A DNA stretch of 24,237 nt, from NCBI RefSeq assembly GCF_000485595.1, contig NW_014579089.1, forward strand, positions 1 through 24,237, written 5' to 3'. Under the pieces are notes generated by a model. The model was not told where the DNA came from and did no database searches. It was given only the letters and a program-made list of their open reading frames with translations. This document shows, in pieces, positions 1 through 10,100 of the stretch. The DNA is from Priapulus caudatus. Taxonomy: Eukaryota; Priapulida; Priapulimorpha; Priapulimorphida; Priapulidae. Position 1 is the stretch's first letter, and the number at the start of each line of letters is the position of its first letter. The position numbers were made by a program, and so were the translations under genes.

Positions 1-861
1 ATCGAACTGATATCATTTACATCTTCACCATTCATTCTTCAATGGCTATCATCAGGATAGCATTCTTTTTCACCAACAACCCCAAAGCACTGAGCACGAC
101 AGAGACTTAATAAAAGATTATCAGATGTAAAAATAAACATTGTTTATTTATTCTGATTTCCATCTTAGAGTTCGAATCCATGTACCGTGCATATTTCAGC
201 ACAAAATATTCATCAACAATCCATCAACAAACTAGCCAAATTTAACTTGTACGTAGTAAGCCAACGTAGTTAGGCCCCATCCAGCCTACGACTAGTTTCA
301 CGTCGGCAGAAACGCAACTTCTTGCCACCATAATAGTAGAAAACGAGCAGGTAACTGTGGCCTGACGGCGGGTATAGGTACCTGTATTTGGACTCTGTTG
401 TTTAGTTGATTTATATATGATATATATAAAACAAGAGGTAGTAACCAGGACACTGTACCTCGCATATCTTTCAAGTTTAGCTTACACACCAAACAAATTG
501 TTGTGTGGCTAAACCTTTTTGTAAGGCCGCCGCCTACATCTGAGAACTCTATGGAGGCGCTATTTGAATCGATAATAGAACATAACTTTTGGTGCGTGCG
601 ATTGTCAACCACGTTTATAGGCGGCGATGATGCGCGCACCAATGGCAAAATTTCGGTGCGCCCGTGGAGGCGGCGAGCGCGCGATGCGCGCCCTTAAAAA
701 TGAAAGCACGTACCCCTTGTAGTATTTACAATAGTTTTCATTGTACTGCCAACATTGAGGCTGTAGTAGTAGTAAACAGTAGTTCTAGGCTGTTAGCTTT
801 ATCCGACCAGGTCTACGACTGTTTCAGCGATGGTAGCCACGTAACAACCTGGCATAAAACC
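1..861. other. Gene-free stretch, no recognisable feature
   Basis: No reading frame here resembles a known protein, and no splice-bounded exon could be supported. A near-palindrome at about 131-149 places AATAAA on the + strand (132-137) and its complement TTTATT (143-148) next to each other, so it could act as a polyadenylation hexamer in both directions; this is only a motif match. A CpG-rich patch lies at about 525-700. The open frames at 298-648 and 503-697 overlap on opposite strands and have low-complexity translations, so I treat them as chance. Confidence 0.5.
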
Positions 862-866
862 TTATA

Positions 867-1217
867 AGGGTGCGAATTAACAGGAGTCCGGAGTCAAATA
901 CGCCTGATTTACTGTCGGTACCTTCCTGATTTGACATATGCAGTGAGTCCTTGGTGACTCCCTGAATAATTCTGCCACACTAACTAGTTCTCGCCGTGAG
1001 GCACGGCATCCGCGAATTACTGTATTTGTTCAGCTAATCTCCAAGAAAATTTGGGCAGACGTGCCAATGAATGAAGCTTAAAGAAAATAAGCACATGCCG
1101 TATATCTTAAAATTTGAAAATCTCAGACCTGTGGACTCCTCATTTTTTCTGCGGACTCCCTCTTTTTGAGTAGGGAGCTCGCGTTGGACTCCCATGTCAA
1201 AATTTAATTTCTCCCTG
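867..1217 (+). mobile_element. hAT-like MITE, copy 1, with 5-bp target duplication
   Basis: The element starts AGGGTGCGAATTAAC and ends AATTTAATTTCTCCCTG, so the ends are imperfect terminal inverted repeats. It is flanked on both sides by TTATA (862-866 and 1218-1222), which reads as a 5-bp target-site duplication. Inside, GGAGTCC/GGACTCC motifs recur near both ends, like the subterminal binding sites of hAT transposons. There is no transposase frame, so it is non-autonomous. A diverged copy lies in opposite orientation at 6344-6649. Assignment to hAT is inferred from end sequence and structure only. Confidence 0.7.
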
Positions 1218-1722
1218 TTATAAATATAATACCTTCAAAAGTCAAAGGAAACTTAATATGTAGCCTGTCAGATCAAAAACATTGCCGTAGGACTCAATTC
1301 GGACATTATGAGTTAGTAGTGTGTTACAAAAGACCATTTAATTCTGGTTATTTTGACACAAATTCTAGTCACATGGTTCGGTAAGTTAGTGAGCATATGG
1401 TAGTTGGAATCGGGGATGTCCGATTTGAAAACAAAAGTACAGAGTTAATTAGGTCCATAAAAGTTATAAGTTGTTATTCATTTGACCTTCATTTGGACAA
1501 TAAATCTGGAAAATAATATCTCCCATTGAGCTAGACACATCGGCGGTGAATTTTTGCATGCACGACCAGACATATAACATCCACTGTATAAGACGAAAAT
1601 GGTAGCTTACAGCTTTAAGGTAAGCTAATTTTTTCAGGTAATTAATTAGGGTAAGTTAAACAATGTATTATCTGGACTTTTTGGACCGCAAATAAACACT
1701 AAGACACACTTTGGCTCTTGTT
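1218..1722. other. Gene-free stretch, AT-rich
   Basis: Apart from the right target duplication of the preceding element (1218-1222), nothing recognisable was found. No frame over about 60 codons looks like protein. Confidence 0.5.
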
Positions 1723-2052
1723 TTATTGATGTAACATCGAACATGGGATAACTACTCGTATACTATCTGATTCCTCGTTATACAGCCTCAATCCGGAAGA
1801 TATAGACAATAACGTACGACGACGATTTTCCATCTGCTGCCAGCAAACATCAATGCGTTTTGCGCGCGAAAATTTTAAACAAAAAGGCACTACTAGACCA
1901 CATAGCTTGCTCTTCCGTCGGCGAGGCGTGTGCTCGTAGGCAGATTGGGACATCGACTGGCAAAAAACGCTCGGCGAGATAACCTTCGACCTGGCATAAC
2001 AGCACATACCCGGCATACAAGCTGGTATGCCCCCCACACACGCACACCGCAA
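1723..2052 (-). CDS. Hypothetical 109-residue frame, left half of a head-to-head pair
   Basis: This is an open frame of unrecognised function. From about residue 37 onward its translation aligns with a + strand frame at about 2055-2263. Shared features are SA..HT, SK, FCL.F, AKRI, QQ, RTL and EESD in the same order, and the length differences between the two frames are whole codons (1 and 2 residues). The stop codon at 1723-1725 overlaps an AATAAA hexamer on the - strand. The first 36 residues are Cys-rich and look unlike the rest. It could be a real small gene, an exon, or the arm of a foldback transposon whose coding look is inherited. No family is recognised. Confidence 0.25.
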   Translation of the reverse strand: MRCACVGGIPACMPGMCCYARSKVISPSVFCQSMSQSAYEHTPRRRKSKLCGLVVPFCLKFSRAKRIDVCWQQMENRRRTLLSISSGLRLYNEESDSIRVVIPCSMLHQ

Positions 2053-2250
2053 TCTCCGCTCAGCACACCGCCGTCGCCAAAGAGAGTAAGGCTGTGGTTA
2101 GTATCTTTGCCTTTTGTTTAAATTTCGGCGCAAAACGCATCGAGTTGCTGCAGCAGAATGAATCGTGTCGTACGCTTTTTAGTCCTATATCTCCGGATGC
2201 GGGTGTATACGAGGAAAGCGATTTTCGCATCGATGCTAGGCCGAATGTAC
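1740..2250. repeat. Large imperfect inverted repeat (arms about 1740-1950 and 2060-2250)
   Basis: The reverse complement of the left arm matches the right arm over roughly 190 bp. The clearest block is TTTTGTTTAAA followed by a GCGC-containing stretch and AAAACGCAT (left about 1852-1885, right about 2116-2142). The central spacer of about 110 bp contains CA-rich sequence. The arms differ by many substitutions and by indels, so this is old. It may be a foldback element or a head-to-head duplication. Confidence 0.65.
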
Positions 2251-2263
2251 TGTGTACGATTTG
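2055..2263 (+). other. Start-less open frame, right half of the head-to-head pair
   Basis: This frame passes through QHTAVAKESK, FCLNFGAKRIE and YEESDFRID and ends at a TGA near 2261-2263. It has no obvious initiator ATG. It matches the - strand frame at 1723-2052 at roughly 40-45 percent of aligned residues by eye. No function is recognised. The reading frame could be an exon, a fragment of a gene, or a transposon arm. Confidence 0.25.
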
Positions 2264-2296
2264 AGCTCAATGGTGAGTTACCCGTAGGTAAATTCG

Positions 2297-2385
2297 TAGG
2301 TATTATAAGGCTAGTAAATGACGAATTTCCCTTGTTTAATTGATAGTCACACTCCTTCCCTATTATCTACTCCTGATCATAGTAT
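2297..2385 (+). repeat. Dispersed repeat shared with 21,267-21,352
   Basis: About 85 bp match with few differences the interior of the hAT-like element at 21,222-21,644. The shared core runs from AAGGCTAGTA through AATTTCCCTTGTTTA and CACACTCCTTCCCTATTATC to CTGAT. The CAGGGGTCG terminal repeats of that element are absent here, so the shared segment is either an independent repeat nested in the MITE or a truncated remnant. Confidence 0.75.
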
Positions 2386-2440
2386 TAGTCTAACCGGTTC
2401 AAGGATAAATATAATATTAATATTATTATATCAATATAAT

Positions 2441-2551
2441 AGGTTAGGGTTAGGGTTAACCCGACCAGGCTGTGTGACTAACGTCAATACACCGTATTCT
2501 ACGTATTCTAACCCTAGCAATACCGTTTCTTGGAGCTAGGTTAGGGTTAGG
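2441..2551. repeat. Short interstitial telomere-like motifs
   Basis: AGGTTAGGGTTAGGGTTAAC begins at 2441. TAACCCTAG occurs at 2509-2517 and CTAGGTTAGGGTTAG at 2537-2551. TTAGGG is the usual animal telomere repeat. The runs here are only two units long and occur in both orientations, so this is an interstitial trace, not a telomere. Confidence 0.5.
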
Positions 2552-4318
2552 CACATTGGTTTTATTGGGACCCATGTTCTCTATCCTTTGGGCCCGTGTA
2601 ACCTAGTAGAGGTTTACAACTACGGAAAATATGTGACGGTTGGTTTGGGGGGTTTTTTTTTTTTACGTTGGGGGCAGTAAACTACTTCCACTTTTACGGT
2701 TAGCTGCTATAACAGACTCTAATGTCAATACCCCAATAGTATTACCTGGAAAATTGTGTTCCATAACCTTTTCTTGTCAAAATCAACTAGTTCCTGCTCA
2801 AGTCTACAACAAATACTCCTCGTCAGATTCATGACTTTGCGTTGCTTGACTAGAACAATCGCAGGTGCAGGGCTGAGCCGCCAAAATTACTGGGAACACG
2901 GTTCCCGATTTTCATGAGATCATTGTGACAAAATATAAACACGATAGAAGGTGATAGATTAGAGGTTGACAGGTTACAGAAACAGAACGTACACTGCATG
3001 AGCTGCAATAAAATGTTTGTCGCGGACGATCGGAGCGCCAGTGAGTGCTGCCATCTACAGGAGACTAATGAAATCACGGATATAGCGTCATAAATATACG
3101 CCATAAATTTATATGGACGTTCGTTCATGCAATCACCAACGCTTTCTTATCAATGGCCTCGTACAATAAATTATAGTCGTTTTTATGCAGATATAAAGAC
3201 AGTACGTCGCATTAAAATCGTAATATATCCTGTGACATCAGACGAGGGTAGTTCGCTGTCTTCTTTAAACCAAACATTGTACACGGCTAGCTAAGGGGGG
3301 CACAAGGGGGCCATTGGCCGCCCCTGTTATTGGCAAACAAAAAACAAACAAAACAAAAGTTTCCTTGCCCTCTCACGCGTCCTTCACAGGACTGGCGCAG
3401 CAAATTCCTGTTACTTCTGGCATTCTGCTGAACGAACATTCGTCTAAAAAGTGAGCATTAATTGTCAGTCTAAACTTCGTTCTACAATGACCCACCTACG
3501 GATCTTGCTCTCAATTCCCTTTCGTTTGAACAGGAGTTAGTGAACTGACATTAATGCAACGAAAAATCCTCAAAATCAGGACGAGAAAAGACTTGACTTT
3601 GGATTTTGACGATTTCGCAGGAGACAAACATGACTAAAAGAAAGGAATAATTTCTTCATTTCTTCAGATTTGTGTGTTGCATAAGTTGGCTTATGATTGA
3701 ATTTTATGGTTCGAAACTCCTTATTTGACAGAGAAGAAAGAAATGGAAATGCTTTGTGAATAACTTTGATAAATTCGAACTTATAGTACGCCATTTTTTG
3801 GCAGAAAACCTTCGGTTTTTATTTCAAGATCCGATTCAACACTATTAAAGTAACTGTTTCCGTATACAGGGAGGCAAAAACAATTCTTTTCAAATGGTAA
3901 ATTTCCTTTTATTTAATAGAGCGCTATTTTGGCAGCTACTTTGTTTTTATTTGAATCAAAAATTTCAATATGGTTTTTAGTTCTTTCTTATCAAGAGAAA
4001 GCAAAACATTTTTTATAACGAACAACAATGTTAAATGTGATCTTAACGCTATTGTATTCTAAACGATGTAAATCTTTTATTTAATGAAATTGCATGTTTA
4101 ATTTCAGTGCAAGTTACCAACACAAATCTATCATGTTTTTCCCCGTAATCTTTATTTCGATTTCATTCAAACAAATGCTCTACTTTTTCAAATTCCAATC
4201 TTTTTAACTTTTATAGAGGCAACTTGAACAGTTTATGACGGATAAATGCAACATTGCATGGTACTGCTAACAAACACAAATCAACTAATTCCATGATATT
4301 CCGTCAGTGCTTGAATGA

Positions 4319-4988
4319 GACATAGCGTAGCTTAAGGGGGGGGGGCATCAAGGATGCATGACCCCCTCTGATCGGAGAGTAACAAAAATTAAGAGAGAAG
4401 GGCCCTTTAATGGGATTGGTCCTACTACCACTATTGACCTATACCTAATAATGAAAATGAAAAATGCCAGAATGCCATTTTGATGCACATAATTTTCAAA
4501 AATTATAATTACCCTACATGTGGGAGGGAAACCACCCTCCCGTGAGAAATTGCTTCAATTCATCGCTGTCATTTTGGTCGCTTTAAACTCTTCTTCCGTC
4601 CATGAAAGAAACACTGGCATTCGTACAACCATTTTCACAGCGGGGGGGTGGTCTACGCTAAGGGTCCACCAACTGGTCTGTGTAAACCTCAGAGCCTTCC
4701 GGCGCCACAGCCATGGGGCCATCGTCCACGTTGATGCGATGCGGAGTGGAAAAAATGAAAAAGCCGAGGAGGGGGTTATAGAGGGATTAGCAATATGCCA
4801 CTTCCATAATAAGGTTAACCCCTAATAACTGAATTTAGTGTGCAGAAAATGCCATTTTCAAATGCACGAATTTACAAAAATCTTCCTACGTGGGAGGGGG
4901 ATACCCTCCCACACCTACCCCCTCGGTCGCTTCGCTCCCCTCGCCTTGGGCCCCGGCCCTGTTTCCTAATTGCTGGCTACGCCACTCA
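4319..4988. mobile_element. Candidate non-autonomous DNA transposon with GCGTAGC ends
   Basis: The left end reads CATAGCGTAGCTTAAGGGGG and the right end GGCTACGCCACTCA, giving a short imperfect inverted repeat around GCGTAGC. The interior carries a direct repeat of about 65 bp: AATGCCATTTT, a spacer, then TACATGTGGGAGGG near 4470-4535, and a similar block near 4848-4912. No transposase frame is present. The frame at 4520-4825 has no recognisable domain. Ends are approximate and no target duplication was confirmed. Confidence 0.5.
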
Positions 4989-5082
4989 GACATGAATGTT
5001 TGCAATGAATCTTGCGTGATGTAACTCCCGTTGATCTTGCAGTCCTTTGTAAGTAATTACGCCTAACGGTTAGGTGAGAGGG

Positions 5083-5113
5083 AGAGAGATAAGAGAGGGA
5101 GGCAAGAGAGGAG

Positions 5114-5175
<62 letters not shown>

Positions 5176-5224
5176 GTGGGAAGGGAGAGAGAGAGAGAGC
5201 GAAGAGAGAGAGAATAGAGATACG

Positions 5225-5297
<73 letters not shown>

Positions 5298-5509
5298 AGG
5301 AAGCGAGAGAGAGAGGGTGGGGAGGGAGAAAGGGGAAGGGAGGAGAGGATAGAGGAGATGAGAGGAGGAAAAAAGAAAAAGGAGAAAAGAGAGAGAAGAG
5401 AGAAGAGAGAAGAGAGCAGAACAGGCGATGAAGGCGGAGAAGAGAGAGAGGGCTTGTGGGAGAGGCGCCGAGAGAGAGAGAGAGAGGAGCCAGAGAGAGT
5501 AGAATCCCG

Positions 5510-5544
<35 letters not shown>

Positions 5545-5563
5545 GCAGAGAGAGAGAGATAGG

Positions 5564-5603
<40 letters not shown>

Positions 5604-6010
5604 GAGTGCGAGAGCGAGAGAGAGAGAGAGAGGTGGGAGGGAGAGAGAGAGAGAGACGAGAGAGAGAGCAACCGAGAGAGAGAGAGCAGATAGAGAGAGA
5701 GAGAGAGAGGAGAAGCAAGACGAGAGAGAGAGATAAAGAGAGAGAGAAGGAGAGAGAGAGCAGAGAGAGAGAGAGAGATAGAGAGAAGAGAGAAAGAGAA
5801 GATAGATAGAGCAAATGAAAGAGAAGATAGATAGAGAGAAGAGAGAGATTGAGAGATGAGAGAGAGAGAGAGAGAGATGACGAGAGAGCGAGAGAGAGAA
5901 GAGCGACGAGAATCCCAGAAGAGAGAGAGGAGAGAGAGCGAGAGAGGAGAGAGAGCGCAGAGAGATGAAGAGAAGAGAGAGCGACACAGAGAGAGAGAGA
6001 GAGAGCAGAT
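5083..6010. repeat. Long impure GA microsatellite
   Basis: Nearly 930 bp consist of (GA)n with frequent single-base interruptions. Because a dinucleotide repeat of this kind has few stop codons, it opens long false frames: Leu/Ser on the - strand and Arg/Glu on the + strand. None is a gene. The purest stretch is about 5230-5288. Confidence 0.95.
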
Positions 6011-6074
6011 TGACATGACATCCCAATTTTCGTTTTGGATTTCACTCTAGACTGAGGATTGGTCATGATTCCAT

Positions 6075-6103
6075 CATCACACCCCAAGAGGCATGATGGA
6101 GAG
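6075..6103 (-). repeat. Inverted unit of the 41-bp repeat
   Basis: The sequence CACCCCAAGAGGCATGATGG, with its flanks, is the reverse complement of the core of the adjacent tandem units (CCATCATGCCTCTTAAGGGTG). It could pair with any of the forward units downstream to form a stem of about 25 bp. Confidence 0.7.
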
Positions 6104-6110
6104 CCCTCAA

Positions 6111-6270
6111 GGAGCTTTCCATCATCCCTTTTAAAGGTGTGATTTTTAGTGGAGCTCTCCATCATGGTTCTTAAGGGTGTGATTTTTTAGTGGAGCTCTC
6201 CATCATGCCTCTTAAGGGTGTGATTTTTTAGTGGAGCTCTCCATCATGCCTCTTAAGGGTGTGATTATGG
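6111..6270 (+). repeat. Tandem repeat, four units of 41 bp
   Basis: Units begin GGAGCTCTCCATCATG and run through CTTAAGGGTGTGATTTTTTAG. Boundaries are about 6111, 6151, 6192 and 6233. Units 2 and 3 are nearly identical, unit 1 is more diverged and unit 4 is cut short. There is no coding sense. Confidence 0.9.
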
Positions 6271-6343
6271 AGCGTGAAAAGACCCCCTATGGTGTCCTAG
6301 GGGAGTCATTAGTAGTCCTCCTGTACTTTTCAAATCTGAAAGC

Positions 6344-6649
6344 CTGGGGGTAGAAATTAACTTTTGAACACGGGAGTCCAACGGACTCCCTACCCTCAAA
6401 AAGAGGGAGTCCGCAATCTGAGGTTCAAAATTAAAGATAACGCATGTGCTTATTTGTAAGATTTATGCGGTTGCACGTCTGCCAAATTTTCTTTGGACAT
6501 TAGCTGAAAAAGTATGGTAATTCCACAAGGCTAGTTAGTATGGCAGAATTTTCAGGGAGTCACACGGACTCCTGCATATGTCAAATCTGGGAGTCCAACA
6601 GTATATCAGGGAGTATTTGACTCCGGACTCTCGTTCATTTCGCACCCTG
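6344..6649 (-). mobile_element. hAT-like MITE, copy 2 (inverted relative to 867-1217)
   Basis: Read on the - strand the element starts CAGGGTGCGAAATGAACG and ends near GTTAATTTCTACCCCCAG, matching copy 1 along its length. It includes the GGAGTCC/GGACTCC motifs, the region containing AAGCACATGC (as ATGTGCTTAT on +) and the GGCAGAATT segment. No clear target duplication flanks it, so one end may be eroded. It is non-autonomous. Confidence 0.7.
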
Positions 6650-7009
6650 ACTACATGAAGAAGTTGGTCTGCCTCTTACTGTATAGTGTAAGTCCTAGTC
6701 CTAGACTAGATCAAAATATGCACACATACTACTATAACTTTGAAATTTATTAGGTTTTTATCTGCTGCTGTTGCTAGGAGGCAGCGATGAGAAGTACCAA
6801 GGTTATGATGTATTGTGATCCTCTGTGGAGTTCACCGCTTGAACGCCGTGCTGTGCACAAACAACAAAAATATAGATACTCTATATTTTTGTGTAATTCT
6901 GGCAAAGAATACTAGGAAGATGGTGTGGATGAGCTGAATACATTTTAGGTTGTGAATTTATATGAGACTGCTATATTTGATCAGTATAGCATGCTATTTT
7001 GTTTTACAG
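6650..7009. other. Sequence upstream of the first recognised phosphatase exon
   Basis: I see no start-codon exon that matches the N-terminus of the PTPN1/2 family here. The sequence ends in the acceptor GTTTTACAG at 7001-7009. It is most likely intron. Confidence 0.5.
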
Positions 7010-7100
7010 AAAATCCAAAATCCTGTCAATGTTGGTTCAACCAATGCTGCAAGAAAGTCTGTAAATAGGGACAAGAATAGATACTGTAACATAAGCCCAT
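7010..7100 (+). CDS. PTPN1/2: PTPN1/2-like exon: KNRY motif
   Basis: Bounded by TTTTACAG and GTAAGTAGG. It starts in phase 0, gives 30 codons ending [11 protein letters not shown], and leaves one base for the next exon. The KNRY motif anchors the phosphotyrosine-recognition segment of the PTP fold. The first half is Asn/Ser/Ala-rich and not conserved with vertebrates. Confidence 0.9.
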
Positions 7101-10100
7101 GTAAGTAGGATAATGTGTATTGGGAAATCCTGATGTACTAAATCACGTTCATCCGAAGAATAAAATATGCAGTGTAAACAGTTGCATCACCTTCGATTGA
7201 ACAGAAATGGATTTCATTTCCAGCAGTATGTAGCTTCTGTTAGTAACATCTTCTCATGTACCCAATGTAACTATCTTATAATAAACCACATTAAAATCAT
7301 TTACATCATGTTGTAATCTTGAAAAAAAAACCATAAAGTTAGTAACATGGCCATGACTACTCCTACTACCATGATAAATTGTGTTTCACAGGATTTTCGT
7401 TTATTGTGGAGTGGATAATATATAATATTATAAGTTTTAAATTGACTAAGTCACGAATTTGTTGCAATTTTTTTACATTAAAAGTAAGTACTAATGGGAC
7501 AAACTTATTGTCAAATTGTTACTCGATAAGATTGTTTTTCAACTAGTTAAAATCCAAACCTGGCCGATTTGATAAATATGATCCCGACATTATTTTCTTG
7601 CTATGGGCTATGTATGAGTCACGAGCGTATGTTTACATTGAACAATATAGTAAAATAGGAAGTATAGTGCAGCAATTTAACCATAAAAGGTAAACAGAAT
7701 TACTTACATTTTGTGAAAAAGTGGAAATATTTTCTTTACTTTTACTATTTACGGTGACGTAATCACTTTAAGGAGTTGAACTTTTTTGGTTTCTTTTAAT
7801 TTCCTGTATATGTGTTGCTACATTACATATTCACGGCATGTATTTATGTTTGATATTGTAGATGATCACAGTCGCATACGATTAAAAGCAGGGGATAATG
7901 ATTATATCAATGCAAGCTTGGTAGAAGTGCCAATAATTGGCAGGAAATACATTCTCTCCCAGGTAAGTGATAGTAATCAGATAAAGTGATCAGGTGGATA
8001 CACATGTTACGATATAACCGCATGGCACAATTTATGAGTTGTTCGAAATGTTGCTTTATTGCTACAAGGGCCCAATGACCGTCTTCAATATTGTGTCAAG
8101 CATACAGACCATACAATTAATCATGATATATTCTCCCCAAAGTGAAATAAAGTGGTTATCATTTATATTTGGCTTGAAACTGTGAATCGATTTATATTGT
8201 TAAAAACACAGTGCAACTGTTGACTCCTAGATGTGGTTGATATACTTGTGGTAATTGTGAACGACTACCTATAGTAAACTGTTAGACGATATTGATTCAT
8301 ACTCTTGATACATGTTATTGTAAATCATATAATTGGATTGAACAAATGACAAAAAATTTAAAGGCTATCTTTATTATTCCAGGGTCCACTAAGTAACACA
8401 GCTGGAGATTTTTGGCAAATGGTTTGGGAACAAGACTGCAAAGCTATCGTTATGCTTAACAGTGTCATTGAGAAGGGCATGGTAGGTGAGACGCTTCAAA
8501 GCTATATATACGTTTCAATACACCAGTCAAGTAGACCAACTAAATTTAGTTCAGATGAGATCTATACGTCACATATAGGTAGCAGCAGGACATCCTTCAT
8601 AGGAGTGTGTCACTAGGTCACAGTACCTAACCACAGTCAACAATAAAGTGAACATCCACTTTCAGTTGCCGTATTTATTGCTGCAATCATCTATGCATGA
8701 GTTGTTACATTTTCAGCCCAAGTGTCACCAGTACTGGCCAGTTGGCACAGCGAATGGTGGCGAGGACACCGTGACCTTCGAAAAGAATGGCTTTGCTGTC
8801 GAGTTCTTGCAGGCTGCTGGGCAGGACACTTTCATAAGCAGAATGCTGCAGCTAACCAATCTCAATGTGAGACACGAATGCTTTCACTAGGTGTGGGGGG
8901 GGGGGTTTAATAAATGCGTGGGACTAATATATAAATAAAAATTCACAGTGTAACTGTTCACCTCTATATAATTGGGCATTCTCTAGGCTACAAAGAATCA
9001 TTGAAATTAGTGGCATTCAAAGTAAAACGCTAACAAGTTGAGATGAAAACTTATTAAGTGGTTTATGCTATAAGGAGGATCTTGTTATTCTTTCTTTGTG
9101 CAGACTAATGAATCACGTGAGGTCAGACATTTCCAATACACTGTATGGCCAGATTTTGGAGTACCTAAATGTCCCACGACCTTCTTGGAATTTCTGGACG
9201 CAGTAAAGAAGTCTGGGGCATTGGCTCCGCATGCCGCACCACCTGTGATTCACTGCAGTGCCGGCATTGGAAGATCAGGAACTTTCTGTCTAGTCCACAC
9301 CTGCATTACGATGGTAAGGTCGAAGGTACTTGATGCAAGACAAAACATAACTGAAACTACTCTAACGATGAGATAAAGTAAACTAAAAACTTCAGAATTC
9401 AACCTTTAAAAGCTGTTGATCGTTCATACAAAATAAGGAGAGGAGGTATAAACTTGATACAAGACAGTTCCACACAACGTTTTATAGCCGTCTGTGCTAT
9501 TTTCTTGACATATATTGAAAGAAGTGCTATTAGTTGTTAACTAGAATTTATGCTTCTGAAATAATTTGAACCGTTTTACATGCTAGCCGTGTATATAATT
9601 TTGAGTTTACAATGAGTACTCAAGAATCCATTCATGGCAGTGTAGGATGAAAAAGTAAAATTGTGTTCTGGTTTGAGGCAAAATACGTTTTTCTGTCAAT
9701 GTAGTTTCAGTAATCAAATTCGGTGGTAGTAATCTATAATGGTTATTTAACATGGTGTTTTTAATTGGACCAGTTTATGTGGTTTTTAATTTCTACATTT
9801 CTATATTAATGCCTTGTGTCTTATGCCATTGTAGTGCCACCCTACGTAAGCATTTGTAGTAGTTAGACGTGTTTGATAACTGCACCAGGAACAAATTCTA
9901 GTTGCATTGAAAAAATGTCCTTTTCCTCAGCTTAGGAATAAGATGGACAATAAGACAAGCAGTTGGTCTTATTGTTTCAAGTGAGAATTGTAGATTATTA
10001 GTACAGTAGTATATCATTGAAACTACATGAATAGGAAAATAAATATGCTAATACTAGAACATTGTTTTTAGCTCGCCTTGACATCGTCAAGATGAGCTAT

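Larger units (their letters stand above)
2264..4318. other. Long stretch without a recognisable gene
   Basis: AT-rich intergenic or intronic DNA. It contains an 80-bp repeat shared with the MITE at 21,222-21,644 (2297-2385), short telomere-like motifs (2441-2463, 2509-2517, 2537-2551), and G-rich and C-rich runs near 3,293-3,330. Frames at 2850-3128 (-) and 3576-3794 (-) have no recognisable domain. The missing first exon of the phosphatase could lie here, but I could not identify it. Confidence 0.5.

Noticed and set aside
170-179. GTTCGAATCC, which resembles a tRNA T-loop
   Set aside because: No matching acceptor, D-arm or anticodon stem could be found around it.
298-867. Overlapping frames at 298-648 (-), 503-697 (+) and 664-867 (+)
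   Set aside because: Mutually overlapping, low similarity to any protein, and without splice or start context; likely chance in a CpG-rich patch.
5358-6050. Arg/Glu-rich frames on the + strand
   Set aside because: They are translations of (GA)n; no independent coding signal.
4966-6165. 399-residue Leu/Ser frame on the - strand (and overlapping 5070-6026, 5510-6016)
   Set aside because: It is the GA microsatellite read on the opposite strand: almost pure LS repeats, open in several frames, with no domain.
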